From: Haliscomenobacter sp041740695 | Lineage (GTDB): Bacteria; Bacteroidota; Bacteroidia; Chitinophagales; Saprospiraceae | Length of the DNA: 64,000 nt | Direction of reading: 5' to 3' | Assembly: GCF_041740695.1 (NCBI RefSeq) | Contig: NZ_JBGSLK010000020.1 | Location: 1-64,000, forward strand | In this document: positions 36,090-45,122 of the stretch, piece by piece | Layout: each line of letters begins with the position of its first letter | Numbering within the stretch: position 1 is the first letter of the stretch | Made by a program: the position numbers and the translations under genes | Notes under the pieces: generated by a model | Seen by the model: only the letters and a program-made list of their open reading frames with translations | Databases searched by the model: none | What the model was told of the DNA's origin: nothing

Positions 36090-37037
36090 TTAATGGTTTT
36101 CTTCTAGGCGGTCCAGGATGTCCAGAAGTTCATTCAAGGCTTTGGTATTGGCAAAAGGGATCACGACTTGACCTTTACCTTCAGCATTCACTTTAAGTTG
36201 TACGGAACCAATCCCGAAAGTGGCACGAATTTTTTTGCGAACTGCTTGGTATTCTTCGGGCAAATCCTTTGACTTTCCCGCGCTTTTTTTTGTTTTTGGA
36301 GCATTTATTGAGTCCCGTAATGTCTCCAGCGCTTTGACAGAAAGACCATTTTCAATCGTTTCCTGTAATAAAAACAATTCGGTTGAAGGAAACTCAATTC
36401 CAGCCAATACCTTACCGTGCCCCAGGGTAATTAAACCATCTCTCAGAGCAGCTTTAGTAGCATTTTGGAGATTTATCAACCTTAAAAAATTGGTAATCGA
36501 AGGTCGATTGACGCCTAGTCTTTCTGATAATTGCTCATGGGTCAGATGAAATTCCGAAATTAGTCGAGCATAAGAGTTGGCAAGTTCCATTGGGTTAAGA
36601 TCCTGACGCTTGATGTTTTCCAGAATAGCCATTTCCAGCATCAAAGTGTCATCAGCTTTCAGGATGTATGCTGGAATTTCAGTCAATTCAGCCAATTTGG
36701 AAGCTCTAAATCGCCGCTCCCCGGAAATGATTTGATATTTTTTTGGTTCTAGACGACGTACTGTAATGGGTTGGATGATCCCATGGGTCTTTATGGAATC
36801 AGCTAGTTCATTTAGTTCAACTTCTGTAAAATCCTTACGCGGCTGATTGATATTGCCTTCAATTTGCTCAATTGGAATCATTAAGAAATTAGCCATTAAT
36901 TCATTGACTAATTCATCTTGATTAAGCTCAATTGCCTCTTCCAATTTATCAGCAGAAAAAACTGCCCGTAACCCTGCACCCAAATTATCCCGGGTGACCT
37001 TTTTCCCAGGTTCATTCCGAACTACTTTCTTAGCCAT
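36090..37037 (-). CDS. parB: Chromosome partitioning protein ParB
   Basis: 315 aa. The CTPase/N-engagement region has the QPRKDF and GERRFRASKLAELTEIPAYI motifs (the GERRFRA box), followed by a helix-turn-helix (ERLGVNRPSITNFLRLINL) that reads parS, and a C-terminal dimer domain. It loads onto parS and spreads as a DNA clamp. It follows parA by 12 bp. No canonical parS (TGTTTCACGTGAAACA-like) was noticed in the window. Slightly long compared with the ~280-aa average because of an N-terminal extension. Confidence 0.95.
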   Translation of the reverse strand: MAKKVVRNEPGKKVTRDNLGAGLRAVFSADKLEEAIELNQDELVNELMANFLMIPIEQIEGNINQPRKDFTEVELNELADSIKTHGIIQPITVRRLEPKKYQIISGERRFRASKLAELTEIPAYILKADDTLMLEMAILENIKRQDLNPMELANSYARLISEFHLTHEQLSERLGVNRPSITNFLRLINLQNATKAALRDGLITLGHGKVLAGIEFPSTELFLLQETIENGLSVKALETLRDSINAPKTKKSAGKSKDLPEEYQAVRKKIRATFGIGSVQLKVNAEGKGQVVIPFANTKALNELLDILDRLEENH

Positions 37038-37049
37038 GTCCTTAATTCA

Positions 37050-37856
37050 TTAATCCGCTACGGGTTCGTTAATCGTTTTGTTTACACTCAAATCGCCATT
37101 GCGCACCAGGAATTCCTGGGCTAGGTTCAGGTAATTGATGGCTCCTTTGCTGCCCGCATTCAGTAACACTACAGGCATGTGCATGTTGGGGGCTTCGCCA
37201 ATCCGGGCGTTGCGGTGGATGATGGTATCAAAAACCCGCTCTTTGAAGATGTCTCGTACCTCTTTGACCACTACATTGGCCAAACGTAGGCGGGGATCGT
37301 ACATAGTCAACACAATCCCTTCAATGGCCAAACTGGGGTTGAGGGTGCGTTTGACCAGGTTGATGCTGTCTTGCAATTTGGACAAACCCTCCAGCGCAAA
37401 AAACTCACATTGTACTGGAATCAGCACCGAATCAGCTGCGCAAAGTGCGTTGACGGTCACCATTCCCAGGGAAGGCAAACAATCGATGAAGATGTAGTCG
37501 TAATATCCACGAAGTTGCTCCACCACTTTTTTCATAAAAAACTCCCGATTGGGACGGCCTACCAGTTCTATTTCTGCTCCAACCAGGTTGATATCGGAAG
37601 GCAAGAGGTGCAAATTGGGGGTATCGGTTTCATAAATGGCGTCCATGGGATCCATACCATTGATCAAACAATCGTAGAGAGAGGCTTCGGCTTCACCTGG
37701 CAAAATACCTACCCCCGAAGAGGCATTGGCCTGCGGATCAGAGTCGATCAACAATACCTTTTTTTCTAGTATAGCCAAACTTGCCGCCAGGTTGATGGCG
37801 GTGGTGGTTTTACCCACTCCACCTTTTTGATTGGCAATGGTGATTACTTTTCCCAT
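37050..37856 (-). CDS. parA: Chromosome partitioning ATPase ParA/Soj
   Basis: 268 aa. Deviant Walker A KGGVGKTT at 11-18, Walker A' DSDPQANA (~40), Walker B region DYIFIDCLPS (~118). It binds DNA as an ATP dimer and moves ParB-parS complexes. Its start codon lies 13 nt inside the upstream UPF0173 hydrolase gene and it is followed by parB after 12 bp, so the three are translationally coupled. Confidence 0.96.
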   Translation of the reverse strand: MGKVITIANQKGGVGKTTTAINLAASLAILEKKVLLIDSDPQANASSGVGILPGEAEASLYDCLINGMDPMDAIYETDTPNLHLLPSDINLVGAEIELVGRPNREFFMKKVVEQLRGYYDYIFIDCLPSLGMVTVNALCAADSVLIPVQCEFFALEGLSKLQDSINLVKRTLNPSLAIEGIVLTMYDPRLRLANVVVKEVRDIFKERVFDTIIHRNARIGEAPNMHMPVVLLNAGSKGAINYLNLAQEFLVRNGDLSVNKTINEPVAD

Positions 37857-38551
37857 AAACTTTCAATTGTACAGCTTTCATTAAGCGGCAGCAAAATTAA
37901 CTCTTTTCCTTTAGCAGCAAAAGCTTTTTGTGCGGAAGCATGATCGATTTTGATGTAACCGAAGGTATCGTAGTGGCAGCCGATGATTTTAGGGCAGTCG
38001 ATGAAGTCGGATGCGAGGATGGCGTCTTCAATACCCATGGTGAAATTATCGCCGATGGGGAAGATAGCAAAATCTAGTTTGGGGCAAATCATCGGGAGGA
38101 GTTTCATGTCCCAGGTCAGAGCGGTATCCCCAGCGTGGTAGAAGGTCCCCTCCGCATTGGAAATCACAAAACCGCCGGGATTTCCGGCGTAAGTGCCGTC
38201 GGGCAGTACACTGGAATGAACGGCATTGACAATTTTGAGCTTGCCAAAATCAAAATTCCAGCTGCCGCCCAGGTTCATCGGGTGGCCTTTGATGCCTTTC
38301 GCCTGATAGTAGGTAACAATTTCGTAATTGGAAACGATAGTGGCATCACAACGTTTGGCAATGGTTTCGGCATCAGCTACGTGATCGCCGTGCCCGTGGG
38401 TAAGCAGGATGTAATCGGCTTGAATGCTGTTGACAAGGGTTGCAGCCTGATCGGCTTGCAGTGGATTGGGAGAAATGAAGGGGTCAAAAAGTAGTTTTTT
38501 GCCCACAGTTTCGACCAGAAAACAAGACTGGCCGTAGTAGGTGATCTGCAT
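37844..38551 (-). CDS. Metal-dependent hydrolase, UPF0173 (beta-lactamase-like fold)
   Basis: 235 aa. Metallo-beta-lactamase-like: the start MQITYYGQSCFLVETVGKK and the motif THGHGDHVADAE at ~52-63 (HxHxDH), then the HAGDTALTWD strand, match UPF0173. Cytoplasmic; substrates for the family are unproven. The 3' end overlaps parA by 13 nt, so it heads the parAB operon. This arrangement is not one I recognise as common; possibly only an accidental fusion of transcription units. Confidence 0.88.
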   Translation of the reverse strand: MQITYYGQSCFLVETVGKKLLFDPFISPNPLQADQAATLVNSIQADYILLTHGHGDHVADAETIAKRCDATIVSNYEIVTYYQAKGIKGHPMNLGGSWNFDFGKLKIVNAVHSSVLPDGTYAGNPGGFVISNAEGTFYHAGDTALTWDMKLLPMICPKLDFAIFPIGDNFTMGIEDAILASDFIDCPKIIGCHYDTFGYIKIDHASAQKAFAAKGKELILLPLNESCTIESLWEK

Positions 38552-38637
38552 GGTTGATTTGGTTTGAGGATTTGGAGGCTTAAAGAAACACTTTCTTTGG
38601 GTGGTTTCAAATGCTCAAACGCAAAATTTCAACTCTT

Positions 38638-38743
38638 AGGTGTATCTTTGGTGTCTTAGGTTTCTTAGGTGGTGAAAGCATAACCTGCTTCGCAGGTATT
38701 TTATTTTCACAACCTAAGAAACATAAGACACCAAAGATGCACT
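38638..38743. repeat. Long hairpin with inner ACCTGC/GCAGGT hairpin
   Basis: Arms 38638-38677 and 38704-38743 pair over about 40 bp with few mismatches; words like CTTAGGT repeat within an arm. The loop contains the perfect small hairpin 38683-38688 / 38692-38697. It lies between the stop of sppA and the start of the UPF0173 gene; sppA is upstream on the minus strand, so it could both end sppA transcription and lie in the next leader. Confidence 0.85.
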
Positions 38744-38749
38744 TCAGTA

Positions 38750-40531
38750 TTAAAACGGAACGACTACCTGTAATCTGGATTGAAACCCATGTGACTTCTT
38801 CATTTGCATGTAAAACTCGAACATCGGTGACAACTCAGGGAATTCCTTTTTCACCATTTTGCCCATTTTGGCCTCATCATCACTGCCTTCACCCAGAAAT
38901 TCTTCTAGCAACTGCTGGATGGGGTCTTTGATGGAAGGATAACTCACCGTGCGGTAATCTTTCACTTTGGCCAATTTAGCCGCAGACTTGATGGCCTGAT
39001 CTAAGCCACCCAATTTGTCTACCAGTCCGATCTTGCGGGCATCTACCCCGCTCCATACCCGGCCTTGGGCAATCTCATTGACTGCTTCGGTGCTCATTTT
39101 GCGGCCATCAGCTACCCGCTTGAGGAAGAGCGCGTACATCTCTTCCGTGGAGGCTTGAGCCCGGCGGGCTTCTTCTGGCGACATGTCCTGCATCACATTG
39201 AGGCCGAGGGCGAATGGGCCGGTTTTCACCGAGTCCATGGTAATGCCCAGTTTATTGGCCATCATTTTTTCGATGCTGGGGACTATGCGGAACACCCCGA
39301 TTGAACCCGTAATGGTGTTGGGTTCCGCGAAAATCGAATCGGCCATACAGGCAATGTAATAACCGCCAGAAGCAGCAACATCCCCCATGGAAACGACCAA
39401 AGGTTTGCCGGCTTCTTTGGCTTTGGTCAGCGCGTACCAGATGTTTTCGGAAGCCAGGGCGCTACCTCCACCCGAGTTGACGCGGAGTACAATGGCTTTT
39501 ATTTTTTCATCATCGAGCATTTTTTCGATGGCCTTTACGTAACGTGTGTCTCCAATCGAGCCATTGCTGCCTTTGCCATCCAGTACAGTGCCTTCGGCGT
39601 AAAGCACTGCAATTTTGCTATTGGCTTTGTAATTGCTTTTCGCGGGACGAGCCTGATCGTATTGATTGATGTTGACAAATTTTACGTCTTCATCTTTGTC
39701 CAAGCCTAGTTTTTTCTTGATTTGCTCCATCAATTCCTGGCGATACATCACTTTGTCGAACAAGCCGTATTGAACTGCTTTTTCTGGGGTATCTGCCAGG
39801 CCCTGGTTGATGATACTGCGCAATTCAGCGCTGGATTTTTTGCGGGTTTTGGCTAAATCACTCAGGAAAACATCGTAAAAGTCACCCAAAAATTCTCGGT
39901 ACTGGAGTTTGTTTTCGGGGCTGAATTTTTCCAAACGATAGGGCTCGGTAGCTCCTTTGAACTTCCCAGCGTAATAAATCTGCATGTTGATGCCCAAATT
40001 GTCCAACATCCGTTTGTAGAACATCGCTTGCACCGCGAAACCATTGATTTCTACATAACCGCTGGGGTTGATGTAAGTTTCGTCGGCCACCGATGCTACA
40101 TAATAACTGCCCCGGGTAAAAAATTTGCCGTGGGCAACTACAAATTTGCCTTTTTTCTTAAAATCTTCAATGGATTGACGCACTGTGCGGGCCGAAGCGA
40201 AGCCATTAAAAGCAGCCATTTCAGGTTCCAAAAGGATACCTTTGATGTTGTCGTCATCGGCGGCACGGCGGATGGCAGCAGCCACATCGTGCGTACTTAA
40301 AACCTTGGTTTTTTTGAGGTCGGAAAAAGAAACCGACTCCACGTTATTGGTCAGTTCAGGGGTAAGCTGATCAAAGGTGAGGCGAAGTACTGAGTTGGGG
40401 CCTACGGGTTCGGTTTTTTCGGCACTGCTGGCAATTGCACCAACAATGGCAATACCGACGAAAAACAACACACCTAAAGCCACTAATACCCCCAAGCAGG
40501 AGGCAAAAAACATCTTGAAAAATTGTCCCAT
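38750..40531 (-). CDS. sppA: Signal peptide peptidase SppA, 67K type
   Basis: 593 aa, the long tandem form. N-terminal membrane anchor (~6-32). The N-terminal domain carries the catalytic Lys (in GKFKGATEPY, ~210) and the C-terminal domain the nucleophile Ser (GDVAASGGYYIA, ~395). It degrades cleaved signal peptides and possibly other membrane-near peptides, as a bowl-shaped tetramer on the periplasmic side. A weak TATTTTTC box on the minus strand lies upstream. No operon partner is evident apart from the downstream UPF0173 gene, which is separated by a long hairpin. Confidence 0.95.
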   Translation of the reverse strand: MGQFFKMFFASCLGVLVALGVLFFVGIAIVGAIASSAEKTEPVGPNSVLRLTFDQLTPELTNNVESVSFSDLKKTKVLSTHDVAAAIRRAADDDNIKGILLEPEMAAFNGFASARTVRQSIEDFKKKGKFVVAHGKFFTRGSYYVASVADETYINPSGYVEINGFAVQAMFYKRMLDNLGINMQIYYAGKFKGATEPYRLEKFSPENKLQYREFLGDFYDVFLSDLAKTRKKSSAELRSIINQGLADTPEKAVQYGLFDKVMYRQELMEQIKKKLGLDKDEDVKFVNINQYDQARPAKSNYKANSKIAVLYAEGTVLDGKGSNGSIGDTRYVKAIEKMLDDEKIKAIVLRVNSGGGSALASENIWYALTKAKEAGKPLVVSMGDVAASGGYYIACMADSIFAEPNTITGSIGVFRIVPSIEKMMANKLGITMDSVKTGPFALGLNVMQDMSPEEARRAQASTEEMYALFLKRVADGRKMSTEAVNEIAQGRVWSGVDARKIGLVDKLGGLDQAIKSAAKLAKVKDYRTVSYPSIKDPIQQLLEEFLGEGSDDEAKMGKMVKKEFPELSPMFEFYMQMKKSHGFQSRLQVVVPF

Positions 40532-40599
40532 AGTTTAATGTTTTGCGAACTGGCGAAAAATAGCTAAAATGGACGTAGGTTAACCTTTTTTTAGATGAA

Positions 40600-42831
40600 A
40601 TGCACCAAAACCGGGAAGATGGATTGCTTTCCTTACAATTAATTAAAGTGGTTTTTGTTGGTCATCCCTCATTAAATTCTATTTTTACCCCGTTCATACA
40701 CAAAATACCCGCAGTGACCAGCATAGACTTAAAACCACTCAAAGATTTTCAGGAGACCAAAGATGGTTTGCCTTATATCCATCGCGACATTAGTTGGCTT
40801 TCGTTCAATTACCGCGTTTTGCAGGAGGCCATGGATCCCAGTGTGCCTCTGTTTGAACGTTTGAAGTTCCTGGCCATTTATTCTTCAAACCTCGACGAAT
40901 ATTTCAAGGTGCGCATGTCTTACCATCGGCATTTGGCCCGGGTGGGCAAAAGCACCAAGCAAGAACTGGAGTACGACCCCAAATCGGCCATTAAGGAAAT
41001 TCGGCGAATCGTCAACTTACAACAGGAAGTTTTTAGTAAGGTTTTTGATGAAATGATCATTCCCGAATTGAAGGATCATAAAATTTTCCTGCTGCGCCGT
41101 TTGGATCTCAACGAGGAACAACAACAGTTTGTCGAAGCCTACTTCAAAGACAACATGTTGCCCTTCGTACAACCCGTGTTGTTGCACCAAAAACGCATCC
41201 GCCCTTTTTTGAACAATGCGGCCTTGTACCTCACCCTTTGGCTCAAACCCATCGAAAACCCCGATGCGCCCGACGAGTATGCCCTGGTAAAAATGCCTTC
41301 GGATCAGTTGCCGCGTTTCATCCACCTGCCTCCTTCGGCACCAGGCCGGAACGATATAATTTTGCTTGACGACATTGTACGGCACAGTGTGTCCTGGATG
41401 TTTCCGGGGTATGCCATTGAAGATACCTTTTCAATCAAGTTGACCCGGGATGCCGAATTGTACATCGATGATGAATTTTCGGGTGATCTGGTGCAAAAAA
41501 TCCGCAGCAGCCTCAACAAACGCCAGGTGGGGTCTACTTCACGTTTTGTTTACGACCGGCAGATACCTCTAACCATGCTCGACGTCCTTAAAGAGGTATT
41601 TGCCCTGGAAAAATACGACACGCTCAGGGAAGGTCGTTACCACAACAATTTCGACTTTTTTAAGTTTCCCGACTTTGGGATGAATCACTTAAAAAATCCG
41701 GTTTTACCCACCCTAGAGTGTAAGCTGCTAGAAGATACAGAGCATGACTTGTTTGGCAAAATTGCGGAAAAAGACCGGCTGCTCAACTTCCCTTACCAGT
41801 CCTATGCCGCGGTCATTCGATTTTTTGAAGATGCGGCCAAAGACCCCTTGGTTACCCACATCAAACTCACCCAATACCGGGTGGCAAAAAACTCCCAAAT
41901 CCTGCAAGCCTTGATGGACGCCGTTGAAAATGGCAAACAGGTTTCGATTTTTATTGAGGTAAAAGCACGTTTTGACGAAGAAGCGAACTTGGGCTGGGGT
42001 GAAAAGTTAAAAAAAGCGGGCGTGCACGTCAATTACAGTTTTCCCGGCGTAAAAGTACACGCCAAGTTGGCCTTGGTGCGGCGCATGGAAAGCGGTGGCC
42101 CTGCCTTTTATGCCTATTTGTCAACCGGGAATTTTCATGAAGGCACCGCCAAAGTGTACAGTGATTTTGGCCTGTTCACCAAAGATACCCGTCTCACTTC
42201 TGAGGTGGCCCGGATCTTCACCTACCTGGAAACAGTAAAAGTGCCTCAGCAAGAATTCAAACATTTTTTGGTCGGCCAGTTCAACCTTCGTTCGGGTATT
42301 GAACAACTAATCGACTACGAGATTGCCCAGGCCAAAAAAGGAAAACCAGCCAGCATCATCATTAAAATCAACAGCATCCAGGATCGGCCCATGATCAAAA
42401 AATTGTATGAAGCCAGTCGGGCGGGTGTAAAAATTGACATGATCGTAAGGGGCATCTGCTCATTGGTTCCTGGAGTCAAAGGATTCAGTGAAAACATCAA
42501 GGCGATCAGCATTGTGGATCGCTACCTGGAGCATGCCCGGGTGTTTATCTTTCATCACGGTGGCGAGCAAAAAGTTTATCTGTCTTCTGCTGATTGGATG
42601 ACCCGCAATTTGAGTTTCCGCGTGGAAACGGCTTTTCCAATTTATGATCCTGAAGTAAAACGCGACATTTTGGACTACATCAACGTCCAACTGAGCGACA
42701 ACGTGAAGGCGAGAGTATTGGACAAAAACCTGTCAAACGAACGCAATAAAGTGGAAGGAGATTTCCCTTGTCGCTCTCAGGTGGATACGTATTATATGGC
42801 TAAGCGGAAGCTTGAAGAAAGTGAAAAGTGA
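40600..42831 (+). CDS. ppk1: Polyphosphate kinase 1
   Basis: 743 aa from the ATG at 40600. Family features: the N-terminal helical domain with YIHRDISWLSFNYRVLQEA, the catalytic autophosphorylated His in VKVHAKLAL, the STGNFHEGTAKVYSDFGLFT loop and a second conserved His region (LEHARVFIFHHGG). It makes inorganic polyphosphate from ATP. A GTG at 40714 (20 codons before YIHRD) may be the true start: a TTTG/TATTTTTA promoter-like pair lies at 40654-40687, inside the extension. The last residues (ESEK) and the stop codon are formed by a GTGAAAA repeat. Confidence 0.93.
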   Translation: MHQNREDGLLSLQLIKVVFVGHPSLNSIFTPFIHKIPAVTSIDLKPLKDFQETKDGLPYIHRDISWLSFNYRVLQEAMDPSVPLFERLKFLAIYSSNLDEYFKVRMSYHRHLARVGKSTKQELEYDPKSAIKEIRRIVNLQQEVFSKVFDEMIIPELKDHKIFLLRRLDLNEEQQQFVEAYFKDNMLPFVQPVLLHQKRIRPFLNNAALYLTLWLKPIENPDAPDEYALVKMPSDQLPRFIHLPPSAPGRNDIILLDDIVRHSVSWMFPGYAIEDTFSIKLTRDAELYIDDEFSGDLVQKIRSSLNKRQVGSTSRFVYDRQIPLTMLDVLKEVFALEKYDTLREGRYHNNFDFFKFPDFGMNHLKNPVLPTLECKLLEDTEHDLFGKIAEKDRLLNFPYQSYAAVIRFFEDAAKDPLVTHIKLTQYRVAKNSQILQALMDAVENGKQVSIFIEVKARFDEEANLGWGEKLKKAGVHVNYSFPGVKVHAKLALVRRMESGGPAFYAYLSTGNFHEGTAKVYSDFGLFTKDTRLTSEVARIFTYLETVKVPQQEFKHFLVGQFNLRSGIEQLIDYEIAQAKKGKPASIIIKINSIQDRPMIKKLYEASRAGVKIDMIVRGICSLVPGVKGFSENIKAISIVDRYLEHARVFIFHHGGEQKVYLSSADWMTRNLSFRVETAFPIYDPEVKRDILDYINVQLSDNVKARVLDKNLSNERNKVEGDFPCRSQVDTYYMAKRKLEESEK
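40654..40687 (+). promoter_or_regulatory. Candidate ppk promoter inside the annotated 5' end
   Basis: TTTG at 40654-40657 and TTG at 40658-40660, then 19-22 bp, then TATTTTTA at 40680-40687 (one mismatch to TAnnTTTG). If used, transcription would start near 40693 and the GTG at 40714 would be the start codon. Confidence 0.3.
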
Positions 42832-43004
42832 AAAGTGAAAAGTGAAAAGTGAAAAGTGAAAAGTGAAAAGTGAAAAGTGAAAAGTGAAAAGTGAAAAGTG
42901 AAAAAAATGCACTAATCATTCATATCCAAATTTTTAAGCAACAAAATGCCTCAAAACAGTTAAAAAACAAGTAGTGTACGTGCTTTTCACTTTTCACTTT
43001 TCAC
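42821..43004. repeat. 12 perfect GTGAAAA tandem units with 3 inverted units downstream
   Basis: Twelve exact GTGAAAA copies (42821-42904) start inside the last codons of ppk and run past its stop. Three inverted TTTTCAC copies are at 42984-43004, next to the ilvC stop codon, so a foldback with a ~80-nt loop is possible. It separates two convergent genes. Copy number of such exact heptamers is prone to slippage. Confidence 0.95.
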
Positions 43005-43007
43005 TCC

Positions 43008-44054
43008 TTAATTCTTCTCCGGACGCAAACCCCGAACAACCTTCCCAGCCTGCCACATTTCGCTGTCGCGCAGCGTAGCAAGTTCTTCTTCCAGTTTTTC
43101 GCGGTAATCCGTCTGGCTATTGGAGTCGATAGAACGCTGGGCTTCTTCGCCGGCAGCTACACTATCGTACAATTCTTTGAAGACAGGTGCGGTAGCATCG
43201 CGGAATTTCTGCCACCAGTCCAGCGCACCACGTTGAGCAGTGGTCGAACAGTTGGCGTACATCCAGTCCATGCCGTTTTCAGCAACCAATGGCATCAGCG
43301 ATTGAGTCAATTCTTCAACCGTTTCGTTGAATGCTTCAGATGGGCTGTGGCCACGTTTGCGCAGTTCATCGTATTGTGCAGCGAAGATACCCTGGATGGC
43401 ACCCATCAAGGTACCACGCTCGCCCGTAAGGTCGGAGTATACCTCGTTTTGGAAGGTCGTTTCGAACAAGTAACCGGAACCAATGCCAATACCCATTGCT
43501 ACAACCCGATCCTTGGCGCGGCCAGTAGCATCCTGGTGGATGGCATAGCTGGAGTTCAAACCACGGCCTTCCAGGAACAAACGGCGCAAGCTGGTACCAG
43601 AACCTTTCGGCGCAGCCAGGATTACATCGATATCGTCAGAAGGAATGATGCCCGTACGCTCTTTGTAAGTGATCCCAAAACCATGAGAAAAGTACAGGGC
43701 TTTTCCAGGAGTCAGGTATTTTTTCAAAGTAGGCCAAATGGCGATCTGAGCTGCATCAGACAGTAGGTATTGAATGATGGTACCACGTTCAGCAGCTTCT
43801 TCGATGCTGAAAAGGGTTTCACCAGGTACAAAACCATCGGCAATTGCTTTGTCCCAGGTTTTGGAAGGGTAACGTTGACCTACAATCACGTTAAAACCAT
43901 TGTCGCGCAGGTTCAGCGCCTGACCAGGACCTTGCACACCATAACCAATGATGGCAATGGTTTCGTCTTTCAATACTTCCAGAGCCTTTTCGAGCGGGAA
44001 CTCTTCGCGGGTAACCACGTTTTCTTCTACGCCGCCAAAGTTGAGCTTTGCCAT
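43008..44054 (-). CDS. ilvC: Ketol-acid reductoisomerase (IlvC)
   Basis: 348 aa from the ATG at 44052-44054; this start is right because a near-perfect promoter lies just upstream at 44098-44127 while an earlier in-frame ATG (44117) lies inside it. The NADPH-binding motif GYGVQGPGQALNLRDNG, the knotted helical C-domain and the DLTGERGTLMGAIQG segment with metal ligands Asp/Glu are typical. It converts acetolactate to dihydroxyisovalerate in valine/isoleucine/leucine synthesis. No other ilv gene is adjacent. Confidence 0.97.
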   Translation of the reverse strand: MAKLNFGGVEENVVTREEFPLEKALEVLKDETIAIIGYGVQGPGQALNLRDNGFNVIVGQRYPSKTWDKAIADGFVPGETLFSIEEAAERGTIIQYLLSDAAQIAIWPTLKKYLTPGKALYFSHGFGITYKERTGIIPSDDIDVILAAPKGSGTSLRRLFLEGRGLNSSYAIHQDATGRAKDRVVAMGIGIGSGYLFETTFQNEVYSDLTGERGTLMGAIQGIFAAQYDELRKRGHSPSEAFNETVEELTQSLMPLVAENGMDWMYANCSTTAQRGALDWWQKFRDATAPVFKELYDSVAAGEEAQRSIDSNSQTDYREKLEEELATLRDSEMWQAGKVVRGLRPEKN

Positions 44055-44097
44055 AAGATATTTGTGTTTATAATGAGTTTTCAAAAAAGGATGGGCG

Positions 44098-44127
44098 CAA
44101 AGATAGAATAAATGCACTCTTTACAAA
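44098..44127 (-). promoter_or_regulatory. ilvC promoter: -33 TTTG and -7 TATCTTTG
   Basis: On the minus strand TTTG (44127-44124) is followed after 18 bp by TATCTTTG (44105-44098), a full match to the Bacteroidota consensus TTTG-N~19-TAnnTTTG. The start codon is 43 bp downstream. Confidence 0.75.
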
Positions 44128-44183
44128 GTATGGAAAAAATTGGGGTTTTACAATTTCAAAAGTCTGAGCGCATGTCTAAAAAG

Positions 44184-45122
44184 TCAGGCCCCTTTATGCA
44201 TGGCCTCGATGAACAAATCGAGTTTGTACGAATCCAGATAGCGCAAATCCACCAATTTGGACTGTTGCAATCGCTTTAAGATGAAAGGTCGGAGCAATTT
44301 CAGCCCCCACCCTACCCCATTGAGCAGTTTCCAACGGGCAATTTTGTCATAGGTTTGGGTCAAGCGCGTTTCAACCCTTTTTCCACGCTGCTGCAATTGC
44401 GCCAGGTTGTGGATCGCCATTTGGGTTTTGGACAAAAAAACTGCCGTGCTCTCCAATCCCAGATGCAATAGAGGATTGTTCAAATGTAGGATTTCGATGT
44501 TCTTTTTGGCCAATTCCATCCCGAACAGAGTGTCCTCGTGCCCGTAGGTGCGCAAACTTTCGTCAAAGGTGATGCTGGCAAAGATGGATTTGGGGATCAA
44601 AAAATTGTTGGTCATAAAAGAATGGTAGGGATTTTTTTGGCGCTCCAAAAAATCTTGTTGTTCCCGCTGCCGACCATAATGCCAGTGCAGGAGGTATTGC
44701 GGGTCTGAGGGCGGTTTGGGCAGGTAGCTGCGTCCACCGTACAACAAACGTTGTGGGTGGAAGGCAGATACATAAGTTTGTAAATAATGAGGCATTACTA
44801 CCCCGGAATCGCAGTCCATGTACAACAGGTAATCGTATTGGGCCATTTCAACCAGGCGATTGCGGATAGCAGCCCGACCAATGTTTTGGGGCAGTTCCTC
44901 ATAGCGGACATTGGTTTTTTGAATCAAAACCCCATTTATTGCCTTAAATTTTTCATCCGAAGCATCATCCAGTAAACAAATCTCGTACAATTCACCCAGC
45001 CCTTCGGCCTGTCGGTGCAATTCCGTCACCAAATAAGTGACATCGTAGTTGTAAATCGGTATAAGGATGGAGAGCAAGTTGAAATATTTAGGGTTGAAAA
45101 GTTGAAGTGTTCGGATACGCAA
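44184..45122 (-). CDS. Family 2 glycosyltransferase
   Basis: 312 aa from the ATG at 45122. GT-A fold: LSILIPIYNYDV at the start, then DDAS, NIGRAAIRNRLVEMA, and the metal-binding DCDSGV (DXD-like). Another Asp-rich acceptor motif is YGHEDTLFGMEL (ED of the base). It transfers a sugar from a nucleotide donor to a cell-envelope or exopolysaccharide acceptor. A TTG at 45075-45077 would start the protein at LSILIP, in line with homologues; the codons before it overlap an inverted repeat arm, so the longer N-terminus is doubtful. Lone gene, not part of a polysaccharide cluster. Confidence 0.85.
   Translation of the reverse strand: MRIRTLQLFNPKYFNLLSILIPIYNYDVTYLVTELHRQAEGLGELYEICLLDDASDEKFKAINGVLIQKTNVRYEELPQNIGRAAIRNRLVEMAQYDYLLYMDCDSGVVMPHYLQTYVSAFHPQRLLYGGRSYLPKPPSDPQYLLHWHYGRQREQQDFLERQKNPYHSFMTNNFLIPKSIFASITFDESLRTYGHEDTLFGMELAKKNIEILHLNNPLLHLGLESTAVFLSKTQMAIHNLAQLQQRGKRVETRLTQTYDKIARWKLLNGVGWGLKLLRPFILKRLQQSKLVDLRYLDSYKLDLFIEAMHKGA

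Noticed and set aside
36000..38600. parS site near parAB
   Set aside because: Looked for TGTTTCACGTGAAACA-like palindromes; none found in the window. The nested hairpin at 35939-36039 is AT-rich and does not resemble parS.
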